Assembly: GCA_035551675.1 (NCBI GenBank)
Contig: DASZMV010000003.1
Span: forward strand, 102,303-166,302
DNA length: 64,000 nucleotides
Source: JAFECT01 sp035551675
GTDB taxonomy: Bacteria; Pseudomonadota; Alphaproteobacteria; Caulobacterales; Caulobacteraceae
Reading direction: 5' to 3'
Part shown: piece after piece, positions 7,735 through 17,500 of the stretch
Position numbering within the stretch: the first letter of the stretch is position 1
Layout of the letters: each line of letters begins with the position of its first letter
Notes under the pieces: model-generated
What the model was told of the DNA's origin: nothing
The model's input: the letters and a program-made list of their open reading frames with translations, nothing else
Database searches by the model: none
Translations under genes and position numbers: made by a program

Positions 7735-8333
7735 GCGGGACCCCCTCAACCGAGACCAGGTCCGCCTCCGCCGACAATGATTTCAAGCGTGAGTTGGTGG
7801 CCCTGATCCCGCATCTGCGCGCCTTCGCGCGCAGCCTGTGCGGCGATCCCACCGCGGCCGACGACCTGGCCCAGGACGCCATGATGAAGGCGTGGGACGC
7901 CCGCGCCAGCTTCCAGATCGGCACCAACATGAAGGCCTGGACCTTCATGATCCTGCGCAACCAGTTCTATTCGGAGAAGCGCCGGTCCTGGCGTCAGAGC
8001 CAGCTCGACCAGGACGTGGCCGAACGCACCCTGCTCGCGGTCGACGACCCCGAGGCGCCCATCGCGCTGGACGAACTGCGTCTGGCGTTGCGCAGCCTGC
8101 CCGACGAACAGCGTGAAGCGCTGGTGCTCGTGGGCGCGGGCGGTTTCGCCTACGAAGAAGCCGCTGAGATCTGCGGCTGCGCCGTGGGTACGGTGAAGAG
8201 CCGCGTCAGCCGCGCGCGTCGCGCGGTGCAGGCCGCACTGGTCAGCGGCGGCTATGAGCGTGACGGCGCCGCGGCGGGCGACGCCATGGGCTCAATCCTT
8301 TCGGACGCCGAACGATTGAGCGGCGCACGGTAA
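7731..8333 (+). CDS. ecfG: ECF sigma factor of the general stress response
   Basis: A 200-residue ECF15-type sigma factor. Region 2 covers about residues 22-90 (LRAFARSLCGDPTAADDLAQ, KAWTFMILRNQFYSEKRR). Region 4 has LPDEQREALVLVGAGGFAYE and the helix-turn-helix CGCAVGTVKSRVSRARRA. It directs RNA polymerase to GGAAC/CGTT promoters, three of which are visible nearby. It is coupled to nepR and followed 4 bases later by the sensor kinase. A C-terminal tail of about 25 residues beyond region 4 is longer than minimal. Confidence 0.95.
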   Translation: MSGTPSTETRSASADNDFKRELVALIPHLRAFARSLCGDPTAADDLAQDAMMKAWDARASFQIGTNMKAWTFMILRNQFYSEKRRSWRQSQLDQDVAERTLLAVDDPEAPIALDELRLALRSLPDEQREALVLVGAGGFAYEEAAEICGCAVGTVKSRVSRARRAVQAALVSGGYERDGAAAGDAMGSILSDAERLSGAR

Positions 8334-8337
8334 CGCG

Positions 8338-10113
8338 GTGAAACCCATGCGGACCTGGGCGTGGGGCGCGTCCCGGTTCCAGACGATCCGCTTCCGTCTG
8401 GCCGGCGCGCTGATGCTCGCCGTGGCGCCGGTGCTGATCCTGGGCGCGGCGGAATCCTACGATTCCTTCAAGCGCGAGTCCGCGCACCAGTCGACCGATC
8501 TCACCGCCGCCGCCGTACATTCGACCGCGACCGCCCAGGCGCGCATCGAAAGCGCCGAGGCGGTGCTGGAAACCTTGAAGACCGATCCTGCCGGCGGCGA
8601 CTGTCCGGTTCGGCTGCGCAATCTGGTCGACCGGCTGAACGGTTACTCCGCCTTCGCGCGCTTCGACGCCGCGGGTCGCGCCGTCTGCGCCAGCGACGGC
8701 ACGCGCATTATCCAGGACATTTCCGGAACCAGTTGGTTTCGGCGCATCGCCGACGGCGAACAGCAGGTGCTGGCCCGTGCGCCCGCCGCCGGATCGCAAG
8801 GCTCGCCGGAGATGTTCGTCGCCGTGCGCGACGTCGAGGCCGACGGCGCCTTCAGAGGCGTGCTGATCGCCGAACTGCCGCTGACCGACTTCGCCCCCGC
8901 CGCGCGCGACAACACCTTGCCTCACGACGCCGAGGTCGCCGTCACCGATGAGAGCGGCTCGATCCTGTCCGCCACCGATCACAAAGCCTTCCCAGCGGCC
9001 GGACACACCGGCTGGGTCGGCGACGCCGCACGCGAGGGCTCGTCGCTGTTCTACGCGCGCGACGCCGCGGGCCGAGATCGGGTGTTCGTTGGCGCGCCGC
9101 TGGCGGGCGACGACGTCTTCGTGCTGATTTCAGCGCCGACCGAGGGCGCGTTCTCCTGGGCGCGGCTCAATCCGGTGTCGAGCATCGGCCTGCCGCTGCT
9201 GTTCTTCGCGCTCGCGGTGCTGGCGGTGATCGCCGCGGCCGAGCGGGTGGTTGTGCGCTGGCTCGAATATCTCGAGCGCATCGCCTCGATCTACGCCAAG
9301 GGCCGTTTCACCGTGCGTCCGGTTCAGGCGAGGAACGCGCCGCTTGAGATCCGCATGCTCGCCATCACCCTCGACCAGATGGCCGACGCCATCGACGCCC
9401 GCGACGCGTCGCTGCGCGACTCGATCGAGCATAAGGACGCGCTGATGCGCGAGATCCATCACCGGGTGAAGAACAACCTGCAGGTCATTTCCTCGCTGCT
9501 GAACATGCAGCAGCGCTCGCTGACCGACCCTGCGGCGCGCGCGGCGATGAGCGACACGCGCCAGCGCATCACGGCCCTGGCCCTGATCTACCGAGCCCTG
9601 TACCAGAGCGCCGACCTGCGCCGTGTCGACGTGCGCCAGTTCCTCGAGGAGTTGATTTCGCAACTCGTGGCCAATGACGCGGGCCGCGGCGGTCAGGTGG
9701 TGAAGACCGAGCTTACCGCGGACGCCCTGGTGATCGATCCCGACAAGCTGGCGCCGCTGGCGCTGTGGGCGGTGGAGGCGATCAGCAATGCGCAGAAGCA
9801 CGCCTTCGTCGCGCGCGGCGGCGTGCTGCGCGTGCGCTTTACAGTCGGACCCGAGGTTTGCACGCTCGAGGTGGAGGACGACGGACCCGGGCCCGCCAAC
9901 ACCGACGATCCCGCGCGCGGTCTTGGCCGCACCCTGATGACCGCCTTCGCGCGTCAGCTGCGCGGCGACTCCGACATCGTCGCGGCGCCGGACGGCGGCG
10001 TGCTGGCGCGGCTCAGCTTCCCCACGCTCGACGCCGGCGTGCCGTCGGACGAAAGCGCGACTGAAGAGGCGCCAGCGGCGCCGCTCGCGCGGGGGAACCC
10101 GGCTGCGGCGTAG
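8338..10113 (+). CDS. HisKA_2 sensor histidine kinase, probable PhyK-type kinase of the stress response
   Basis: A 591-residue membrane histidine kinase. An N-terminal transmembrane helix (LAGALMLAVAPVLILGA) and a second one near 282-302 flank a periplasmic sensor region of about 250 residues. A HAMP-like linker leads to the HisKA_2 box EIHHRVKNNLQVISSLLNMQ, with the phospho-histidine at 374 or 375. The ATPase part has AVEAISNAQKHAF and EVEDDGPGP. HisKA_2/HWE kinases commonly control PhyR, and its place directly after ecfG supports this. The start is GTG at 8338; ATG at 8347 is the alternative. The end of the coding region contains an EcfG promoter for the next gene. Confidence 0.9.
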   Translation: MKPMRTWAWGASRFQTIRFRLAGALMLAVAPVLILGAAESYDSFKRESAHQSTDLTAAAVHSTATAQARIESAEAVLETLKTDPAGGDCPVRLRNLVDRLNGYSAFARFDAAGRAVCASDGTRIIQDISGTSWFRRIADGEQQVLARAPAAGSQGSPEMFVAVRDVEADGAFRGVLIAELPLTDFAPAARDNTLPHDAEVAVTDESGSILSATDHKAFPAAGHTGWVGDAAREGSSLFYARDAAGRDRVFVGAPLAGDDVFVLISAPTEGAFSWARLNPVSSIGLPLLFFALAVLAVIAAAERVVVRWLEYLERIASIYAKGRFTVRPVQARNAPLEIRMLAITLDQMADAIDARDASLRDSIEHKDALMREIHHRVKNNLQVISSLLNMQQRSLTDPAARAAMSDTRQRITALALIYRALYQSADLRRVDVRQFLEELISQLVANDAGRGGQVVKTELTADALVIDPDKLAPLALWAVEAISNAQKHAFVARGGVLRVRFTVGPEVCTLEVEDDGPGPANTDDPARGLGRTLMTAFARQLRGDSDIVAAPDGGVLARLSFPTLDAGVPSDESATEEAPAAPLARGNPAAA

Positions 10114-10118
10114 GCGTT
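10094..10118 (+). promoter_or_regulatory. EcfG-type promoter for the entericidin-like gene
   Basis: GGAAC at 10094-10098, a 16-base spacer and CGTT at 10115-10118, overlapping the last codons of the kinase gene. Its start-proximal end is about 50 bases before the ATG of the small lipoprotein gene, so that gene can be induced independently of the kinase operon. Confidence 0.72.
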
Positions 10119-10168
10119 TGCTTCCGGCGACTTCCCCGACCGGATTCAAAACCCCCGGAGCACGCACC

Positions 10169-10309
10169 ATGAGAAAGCTTCTCATCTTTTTCGCCGCCGC
10201 CGCCGCGATCGCGGTTTCGGCCTGTAACACCATCGAAGGCGCCGGCAAGGACGTCAGCGCCGCGGGCAACGCCGTGAGCGACACCGCGCAGGACGCCAAG
10301 CCGCATTAA
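10169..10309 (+). CDS. Entericidin-like small lipoprotein
   Basis: A 46-residue precursor. Signal peptide MRKLLIFFAAAAAIAVSAC ends in a lipobox-type cysteine, and the mature part (CNTIEGAGKDVSAAGNAVSD) has the short amphipathic repeat pattern of the EcnA/EcnB family. Entericidins are membrane lipoproteins linked to stress and cell lysis in enterobacteria; in alphaproteobacteria they are frequent general stress regulon members. The GGAAC/CGTT promoter upstream and the intrinsic terminator downstream make it a self-contained EcfG-controlled unit. The start is the ATG before the signal peptide; an in-frame start 17 codons earlier would spoil it. Confidence 0.85.
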   Translation: MRKLLIFFAAAAAIAVSACNTIEGAGKDVSAAGNAVSDTAQDAKPH

Positions 10310-10336
10310 GCGGCGACCACTCGATCAACATTTCAG

Positions 10337-10366
10337 AAGCCCCGTCGCGCCGCGGCGGGGCTTTCT
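10337..10366 (+). terminator. Intrinsic terminator after the entericidin-like gene
   Basis: Hairpin AAGCCCCG / CGGGGCTT with a GC-rich loop at 10337-10363, followed by a short T-rich tail. It lies 28 bases after the stop codon. Confidence 0.75.
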
Positions 10367-10419
10367 CGCATATCGCGTGCGACATTGCGGGACCCTCGCG
10401 GCGTGCTAGGATTCGCCCT

Positions 10420-10473
10420 GTACGCGGGGATCCGTACGCGGGGATCCGTACACGGGGATCCGTACACGGGGGC
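10420..10473. repeat. 14-bp tandem repeat upstream of the MFS gene
   Basis: Four consecutive copies of a 14-base unit: two GTACGCGGGGATCC (10420-10433, 10434-10447), one GTACACGGGGATCC (10448-10461) and a partial GTACACGGGGGC (10462-10473). The last copy contributes the purine-rich ribosome site of the transporter gene that starts at 10478. Copy number could change by slippage and alter the 5' region. Confidence 0.9.
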
Positions 10474-10477
10474 AGCC

Positions 10478-12166
10478 ATGGCCGATCAGCACCTTGAACG
10501 TTTGCCGGGAATGGCGACCGTCATCGCCGCCTCGGCTGCGGGCACCGCGTTCGAGTGGTACGACTTCTTCATCTTCGGCAACCTCACCCCGATTATCGCC
10601 AAGCATTTCTTCGCCGGCGTCAACGAACTCACCGGCTTTATCCTGGCGCTCGCAACCTTCGCGCTCGGCTTCTTCATGCGACCGTTCGGCGCGTTGGTGT
10701 TCGGCCTGTTCGGCGACGCCAAGGGCCGCAAGGTCGCCTTCCTGGTCACCATTACCGGCATGGGCCTGGCGACGTTGTTGATCGGCTTTCTGCCCGACTT
10801 CGACCAGTGCAAGCGCTGGATGCTGCCCGGGATCACCGCGCCGATCCTGTTGGTGGCGCTGCGCGCCATCCAGGGCTTTGCCCTCGGCGGCGAATACGGC
10901 GGCGCCGCGATCTATGTGGCCGAGCACGCACGCCGCAACAACCGCGGCGGCGCGACCAGCTGGATTCAAACCTCCGCCGGCTTCGGCCTCCTCGGTGCGC
11001 TCGGCATGATCCTGGCGTTGCGGACGAACATGGGCGGGGGAGCGTTCGACGCCTGGGGCTGGCGCATTCCGTTCCTGATGTCGGCGGTGTTGCTGGCGCT
11101 GTCGCTGTGGATCCGTCTGAAGCTCGGCGAGAGTCCCGCTTTCAAGCGCATGCAGGCCGAGACCGTGGGCCGCCGCGCGCCGTTTCGCGAAACCTTCCTG
11201 CAGTGGAAGAACCTGAAGTACGTGCTGCTGGCGCTGTTCGGCGTGACCGTCGCGCAGGGCGCGGTCTGGTACTGCGCCTTCTTCTACAGCCAGTTCTTCA
11301 TGCAGAAGATTCTCAAGGTCGACGACAATACGGTGAGCGAACTGATCGCGGCGGCGACCGTGGCCAGCGCGGTGCTCTACGTCGCCTTCGGCTATCTGTC
11401 CGACAAGGTCGGGCGCAAGCCGGTGATGCTGTTCGGCATGATCCTGGCGCTCGCCTGCTACCTGCCGATCACCGGTCACTCGGCGTTCCACTATCTGACG
11501 CGCTTCGGAAATCCGGATCTTGCGACGGCGCAGGCGACGGCGCCGGTGACGGTGATCGCCGACCCGAAGGACTGCACCTTCCAGTTCGACCCGGTCGGGA
11601 AGGCGAAGTTCGTCTCCTCGTGCGAGATTGCGCAGGCTTATCTCACCAACGCCGGCGTCAGCTACGTGACGCGCCCCGCGCCGCCAGGAATAATCGCGAC
11701 CGTCATGGTCGGCAAGACTTCCGTGCCCTCGGTCGATGCGCGGCCGCTCACCGGCACGGCGCAGAAGGAGGCGAAGGCTGCAGCGGAGGGACGCCTGAAA
11801 GCGGCGCTGAAGGCCGCCGGCTATCCCGCGAAGGCGGATCCGGCCAAGGTCGATTTCACCAAGATGCTGATCGTCATGCTGGTGCTGACGGTGGCGGCGA
11901 CCGCGCTCTACGGTCCGCAAGCGGCGGCGTTGGTGGAGCTGTTCCCCACGCGGGTGCGCTACACCGGCATGGGCGTGCCCTATAACATCGGCGTCGGCTG
12001 GGTCGGCGGCTTTTTGCCTGCGGTCGCCTTCGCCATGAACGCCGCCAGCGGCGACATGTACTTCGGCCTCTGGTACGCGACCATCTTCACCGCGATCTCG
12101 GTGGTGGTGAGCTTGATCTTCCTCCCTGAAACGCGTGGTCGCGATCTGAATACGATTACGACGTAA
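10478..12166 (+). CDS. MFS transporter, metabolite:proton symporter (MHS) type, with large insertion
   Basis: A 562-residue major facilitator of the MHS/ShiA-ProP type. Near the N-terminus it has AAGTAFEWYDFFIFGNLTPI, typical of the group, and the loop FGLFGDAKGRKVAF between helices 2 and 3. GYLSDKVGRKPVM marks the second half. A hydrophilic insertion at about residues 335-460 (with two cysteines, DCTF and SCEIAQAY) interrupts the C-terminal half before helix TKMLIVMLVLTVAATALYG. The start taken is ATG at 10478, directly after the tandem repeat. The substrate is probably an organic acid or compatible solute but cannot be told from sequence. Confidence 0.88.
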   Translation: MADQHLERLPGMATVIAASAAGTAFEWYDFFIFGNLTPIIAKHFFAGVNELTGFILALATFALGFFMRPFGALVFGLFGDAKGRKVAFLVTITGMGLATLLIGFLPDFDQCKRWMLPGITAPILLVALRAIQGFALGGEYGGAAIYVAEHARRNNRGGATSWIQTSAGFGLLGALGMILALRTNMGGGAFDAWGWRIPFLMSAVLLALSLWIRLKLGESPAFKRMQAETVGRRAPFRETFLQWKNLKYVLLALFGVTVAQGAVWYCAFFYSQFFMQKILKVDDNTVSELIAAATVASAVLYVAFGYLSDKVGRKPVMLFGMILALACYLPITGHSAFHYLTRFGNPDLATAQATAPVTVIADPKDCTFQFDPVGKAKFVSSCEIAQAYLTNAGVSYVTRPAPPGIIATVMVGKTSVPSVDARPLTGTAQKEAKAAAEGRLKAALKAAGYPAKADPAKVDFTKMLIVMLVLTVAATALYGPQAAALVELFPTRVRYTGMGVPYNIGVGWVGGFLPAVAFAMNAASGDMYFGLWYATIFTAISVVVSLIFLPETRGRDLNTITT

Positions 12167-12197
12167 CGGGCGTGAGCGCTTTGGTGTCGGCGATAGG

Positions 12198-12343
12198 AAG
12201 CACGGAGAAAGAGGAGAAGAGGGAGCTGTTGCGTTTCCAGCGCCAAAGCGCGCCGAAGGCGCATTTCATCAAAGGAGGCCCGCTACGCGGGCATTGCGCG
12301 ATCGACCTCGTCTTTCTCCACTTTCTCCCCTTCCTCCGTGTTT
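12198..12343. repeat. Intergenic inverted-repeat element, arm family D (CACGGAGAA)
   Basis: The left arm at 12198-12225 reads AAGCACGGAGAAAGAGGAGA and continues. The right arm at 12307-12343 is an imperfect reverse complement (reverse strand AACACGGAGGAAGGGGAGAA and on). Both arms consist of 9-base units ending in GGAGAA. The centre holds small palindromes, including GGCCCGCTACGCGGGC. It lies between the convergent MFS and pbpC genes. Arm sequence differs from the CACGAA families, but period, layout and location are the same. Confidence 0.75.
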
Positions 12344-12386
12344 CAGCAGCGTTCCGGCGCCGACATCGCCGCCGGTCGACCGCCTA

Positions 12387-14549
12387 TCACGGCGCCTTCA
12401 CGTGTACGCGTGAGACCGACTGCCTTCCCGCGCTGTCGACCACGGTCACGCGGTAGAATCCGCCGGATAACGGGCGCCAGATCACGCGGCCGGAGACGGG
12501 GTCGGGGTCCAGCGGGTCGCCGTCGATGAACCATTTCAGGCCTTCGCCGCGCGCGGCGAGCACGAGGCCGCGTCCCTTCGGACCCGCCTGGTCGAGCTGA
12601 ATAATCGCGCCGTCGGGCGGGAAGACCATCACCGGGCCCGACCCCGCGCGCTCCATCCGCTGCAACGCCTGGGGTGCGCCGCGAGGGGCGATCGGCGACG
12701 GCGCCTTGGCCGGCGCATCGATGGCGTCGAACGCGTCGAATAGGAGGGGCGCGGCCGCCTCGCGACCGGTGAGACTGCCGCGTGCGCCGCCGTCGGGACG
12801 GCCGGTCCACACGACCACGACGTAGCCGCCGCCGACGCCCGCCGCGACCGCGTCGCGATAGCCGTAGGAGGTGCCGGTCTTGAACGCCACGCGCGGTCCC
12901 TTCGACATCAGGGGGCCCGGCGCGCGCCCCTTTGGCGGCGGCGTTTCGCGCAGGATGTCGAGCACCTGTTCGGCGCTTTCGCTGCGCATGATGCGGCGAC
13001 CGGGTTCGTCCTCGCGCTTCGCCGCGTCCTCGAGCGTCCAGGCCAGCGGCTTGGCCACGCCGTCGTCGGCCAAGGCCGCATAGAGCACCGACAGATCCTC
13101 CAGCGTGATGCCCGCGCCGCCCAGCGCCAGCGCCAGGCCCGCGGCCTTGGTCTGGGCGCGCGGCCGCACCAGGCGCACGCCGGCCTGTTCGATGCGCGCT
13201 TCGAACACGTCGGGGCCGAGTTTATCCAGCGTCGCGACCGCCGGCACGTTCAGAGAATTGGTCAAGGCCTCGCGTGCGGTGACCTCGCCATGGAAGCTGC
13301 GGTCGAAATCCTCGGGCTGGTAGTCGCCGAAGCGGGTCGGCGCGTCGGTCAGCTTGGTGTCGGGCGCAACGATGCCTTCGTCGAACGCGAAGCCATAGAC
13401 GAACGGCTTCAGCGACGAGCCGGGCGAGCGCAGCGCGCGCGTCATGTTCACCCAGCCGCCCGGCCGGTCGAGACCAGCGGAGCCCACCGCCGCGCGCACG
13501 GCGCGGGTCTTGGCGTCGACCACCAGGATGGCGACGCTGGTTTCCGCGCCCTGGTCCAGCGCGGTTTTGCGCGCGAGGTTCTCCAGCCGCGCCTGCAGGC
13601 TCGCGTCGATGGTGGTCTGGATGGTCGCCTGACCGGCCGGCGCGGCGTGCGCCAGACGGCCCGCCGCGTGCCAGGCCAGATGCGGAAAGGCGGCGCGGCC
13701 GGAGGGAAGCGGCTCCGCATCGGCATCGGCGAAGTCGGCGGCGTCGATGAGGCCGGAGCGCAGCAGCTTTTGCAGCACCTCGCGCCGCGCCGCCCGGGCG
13801 GCCTGGGGCCTCCGGTCCGGACGCCGGGCCTCCGGCGCCTGGGGGAGCGCGATCAGGAGCGCCTGTTCGCCCAGCGTCAGGCTCTCCGGTTCATGGCCGA
13901 AATAGGAGAGCGAGGCGGCGCGCACGCCTTCCAGATTGCCGCCGTAGGGCGCCAGGGTGAGATAAAGCGAGAGGATCTGCGGTTTCGACAACCGCGCCTC
14001 GAGCTGCACGGCGCGCAGCATCTCGATAAACTTGGCGACAAAACTGCGCGGGTGCGGCGTCAGCAGGCGCGCGGTCTGCATGGTGATGGTCGAGCCGCCC
14101 GACACCGTGCGCCGGGCGCGAAAATCGGTGAACGCCGCGCGCGCCACCGCCGCCGGATCGACGCCGAGGTGGCTATAGAACCGCGCATCCTCGACCGCGG
14201 TGAGATGTCTCAGATAGCTCGGATCGGTGCGTTCGAGATCGGCGCGCACGCGCCAGCGACCGTGATCCACCGGCAGAGCCCGCAACCATGCGCCGCGCCG
14301 ATCCAGCACCACCGGCGAAGATCGCTCCGCCTTGGCGAGGTCCGGCGGAAACACCGCATCGGCCAACAGCAAGACGCACTGCAGCCCAAGCACGCCGATC
14401 AGGCCGAGGACGATCCGCCGCACCCACCGCGCGTCGCGCGCGTCCGCCGTCGCCGCGCGATCTTTCCACGCCTCACCGACCGCCGTGCCGGCGGCCGTAA
14501 CGCCCGCCATTCGCGAGCGCCAATCCACGCTGAACCCTACGCCCGGCAC
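12387..14549 (-). CDS. pbpC: Penicillin-binding protein 1C
   Basis: A bifunctional peptidoglycan synthase of up to 720 residues. After a cytoplasmic tail and one transmembrane helix (RIVLGLIGVLGLQCVLLLAD) comes the glycosyltransferase domain, with TAVEDARFYSHLGVD and GGSTITMQTARLL. The transpeptidase domain has SSLKPF (active serine), SLNVPAV and KTGTSYG. The C-terminal 90 residues form the PBP1C-specific extension (FPPDGAII ... DGDPL). It follows the alpha-2-macroglobulin gene in the same direction by 16 bases, the same pairing as yfhM-pbpC in enterobacteria. The start may be the internal ATG 13 codons later (MAGVTAAG). Confidence 0.93.
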   Translation of the reverse strand: MPGVGFSVDWRSRMAGVTAAGTAVGEAWKDRAATADARDARWVRRIVLGLIGVLGLQCVLLLADAVFPPDLAKAERSSPVVLDRRGAWLRALPVDHGRWRVRADLERTDPSYLRHLTAVEDARFYSHLGVDPAAVARAAFTDFRARRTVSGGSTITMQTARLLTPHPRSFVAKFIEMLRAVQLEARLSKPQILSLYLTLAPYGGNLEGVRAASLSYFGHEPESLTLGEQALLIALPQAPEARRPDRRPQAARAARREVLQKLLRSGLIDAADFADADAEPLPSGRAAFPHLAWHAAGRLAHAAPAGQATIQTTIDASLQARLENLARKTALDQGAETSVAILVVDAKTRAVRAAVGSAGLDRPGGWVNMTRALRSPGSSLKPFVYGFAFDEGIVAPDTKLTDAPTRFGDYQPEDFDRSFHGEVTAREALTNSLNVPAVATLDKLGPDVFEARIEQAGVRLVRPRAQTKAAGLALALGGAGITLEDLSVLYAALADDGVAKPLAWTLEDAAKREDEPGRRIMRSESAEQVLDILRETPPPKGRAPGPLMSKGPRVAFKTGTSYGYRDAVAAGVGGGYVVVVWTGRPDGGARGSLTGREAAAPLLFDAFDAIDAPAKAPSPIAPRGAPQALQRMERAGSGPVMVFPPDGAIIQLDQAGPKGRGLVLAARGEGLKWFIDGDPLDPDPVSGRVIWRPLSGGFYRVTVVDSAGRQSVSRVHVKAP

Positions 14550-14565
14550 CCGGCCGCCTTCCCGA

Positions 14566-17500
14566 TCAGATCGCCGGCGCGATGACGGTGCGCCCGCCCG
14601 CCGTGCGCGCGAAGACGCCCGCGTGGTACATGTCGCGCGCCTCGGTCCCCGGCAGGTAGAAGTCGCCCGCGGTCACCGCGCGCACCACATAGGCGACGGT
14701 AAAGTTGTCGCCGCCGTGCAGCTTCATCGCCGCTATATAGCGGTCGTCGCGCATCTCCTGGGCGTTCACGCTCGACAGGTCGCCGAGGAACTTGAACGGC
14801 CCCTCCGACGCGTCTTCGGGACTGAGCACGGTCTCGATCTCGAACCCGGCCGGCAGGGCGTCGTCGATCACCAGCGGCAGGGTCTGGGCCGAGGCGGCGC
14901 GGCCGGAGATGCGCACCACCACGCGGTCGCCCTGGGCGATATGCGAGGGATCGATGCGCGCACCCTGCATGGTGAAATAGCTCTTCTCCAGATTGATGCC
15001 GTTCGAGGCGGCGCTCGGCGGCGACGCCGGCTCGCCGCGCACGGTCACCGTGCGCCACAGCGCGCCGGTTCCGCGATTGACGAAGCGCGCCTGGGCGAGC
15101 GGTCCCACGCCCCAACGCACCGCGCCGCCGCTGTTGACCAGGGGCGTCACCCCGGCGGTGTCGATGCGGATCTGACCTGCCGCCGCCAGCATATAATGGG
15201 CCGCCTGCAGCAGGCGCGCCTGCTCCTGGGTGTTCAGGCGGTCGGGATCCTTCACCGAATCCTCGAGCCGCGCTTGCAGGCTGCGCGCGAGATCGGTCTC
15301 GCCGGCTTCGTAGGCGAGCGCGATGACCGCCGCGGTGTCGCGAAGCGGGCTCTGATACCAGTCGTACTTGTCCTGGTAGCCGAGCGCGGCGATGGCCTGG
15401 CGGAAGGAGTCGCGACCGCGTGCGCGGTCGCCCATCATGTCGAGCGCGGCGCCGACCTGGGCGCGCGCCACCGGCGACTGTTCGGTCTTGAACTGAACGT
15501 CGTGATACCAGCGCAGGCGGGCCAGATCGCCGGTCGCGCGTCCGGCTTTCGCCAGGTCGTAGAGCGCATAGGCCGCCGCGCGCGAGCGCATGTTGGCGGT
15601 CATGGTCTTCAGCATGTCCTTGTTCGCCCACCACCAGTCCGGATAGGCCATGACATAGGACACCGAGGCGAAGCCGTCGGGACGTGACACCTGGCGCATG
15701 GCGCCGAGCGCCTTGTCCAGCGAGTCCTGCGACACCGGCACGCCCGCGTTTTTGGCCTCGATGAGAAAGTCGGTGGCGTAGGCGCCGAGCCATGGATCGG
15801 CCTCCGCGTCACCCACCCGCCACAGGCCGAAGGCCCCGTCGGCGGACTGACGGTCAAGGAGTTTCGACACCGCCTCGACCAGGAGCGGATGCGCGCGTTT
15901 CACCACGCCGTCCTGCGCCACGCCGTTGGTGGAGAACAGGTACGGATAGGCCGCCGAGACCAATTGTTCGGTGCAGCCGTAGGGGTACTTCGCCAGCGCG
16001 TCGGCGATGGGCGCCGGATCGAAACCGCGGAAGGGCGAATAGCTGACTTCGAGCGTGGCCGAACCCGGCGCATAGCCGTCGAGCAGTTCGTTGCGCGGGG
16101 CCCAGAGCTCGCCCGGTTTCTGCAGGCTGGAATAGACCTTGGTTTCCGGACCCCAGCCGACACGGGTCTGCAGGTTGAAACTTTCCGGATAATTGAAGTG
16201 CGGACCGGTGACGTTGAAAGCGATGCGCCCGACGCCCGCGACGTTCGGCGCGCTGATCGGCACATGTTCGGCGATGCGCTGGCCGGTCAGCAGTTGGTAG
16301 AGCTTGCTGAACAGGCTGAAGAGGCCGTTCTGTCCCTGCACCACCGCGGTATAGCCGCCGGACGCACCTTCGAGGTTGTGCAGTTCGAGCGTCGCCAGCG
16401 CCTTGTCGCCGGGCGCCAGGAACCGCGGCAGGTCGAGTTCGGCCACAACCGCTTCGCGCACCGTGACCTTCTGATCGGTCTGGCCCACGGCCTGGTCGGT
16501 CCAGGCCACCGCCATGACGCGGAGCTCGCCGTTGAACTGCGGCGCCGGCAACACGATGCGCGCCTGGCCGTCAAGACCGGTCTCCACCACGCCCGACCAC
16601 AGGGCGACGGTCTTGATCGGCGTGACCGTCAGGCTCGCGCCGCCGATTTCGTCAGCGCCGTAGTTCAGCGTCGCAGCCGCGCCGAGGTTCGGATCGAGCA
16701 GGCGTCCGTAGTCGTCGCGATAGTCGACGCCCAGCGCCCGCTTGCCGAAATACCAGTTGGTCGGATTGGGGCTCTCGAACTTGGTGAGGTTCAAGATGCC
16801 CTGGTCGACCGCGGCGATGGTGACCTTGGCGCGTTGGCCGAACTTCAGCCCCTTCACATGCACCGGCACGACCAGCTGGTCGCGGCCACGAATCTTTTCC
16901 GCGGTTCCGACGTCGACGACGAGTTGGCGGCCTTTCGGGTCGAGCTTCACATAGGTCAGGCCGATGGCGCGGCGCGGCTTGGGCGTCGCCACCGGATCGC
17001 GCGGCTGCACCACCGAGATCAGCACATAGGCGCCGCCGCCCCAGGCCGCCGACGACCTCAGCCGTACTGTCGTGCCGCCTTCGGGCACGTAGATGTTGCG
17101 CAGCTCGACGATGCGGTCGGTGGCGACCGCCACCTGCGCCTGACCCGCGTAGGGCGCCTTGATCGCGATGGAGACGGTCTCGCCCTGGGCGTACTTCTGA
17201 TCGCCCGCGCTGACGCGCACCATGTCGGGCGCCTCCGCGTCCTGTGCCGGCGCGCCCCAGCCCGAGGCGAAGCGGATCACGGTCTTGGCGTTGGTCTTGG
17301 GATCGGTCAGTTCGAGGCGATAGTCGCCCCAGCCGAGCCGACGTGCGAGCTTGCCCTGGCCCGAGGCGCCGATGTCGAGCGCGCCCTTGGCGACCACGAC
17401 GTCGCGGCTGGTGCGCCGCCAGCCCCACTTTCCATCCTGCTGATACCAGTCGTAGTTCCAGTTCTCCGCGACCAGCGACCAGGCGGCGCCGCTGACGGAC

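Noticed and set aside
10420..10470. GGGGATCC motifs as cloning-vector contamination
   Set aside because: The motif is part of a diverged 14-bp tandem repeat embedded in natural sequence, with no other vector sequence around it.
10420..10473. Tandem repeats as a CRISPR array
   Set aside because: The 14-base units are directly adjacent with no spacers, and no cas genes are near.
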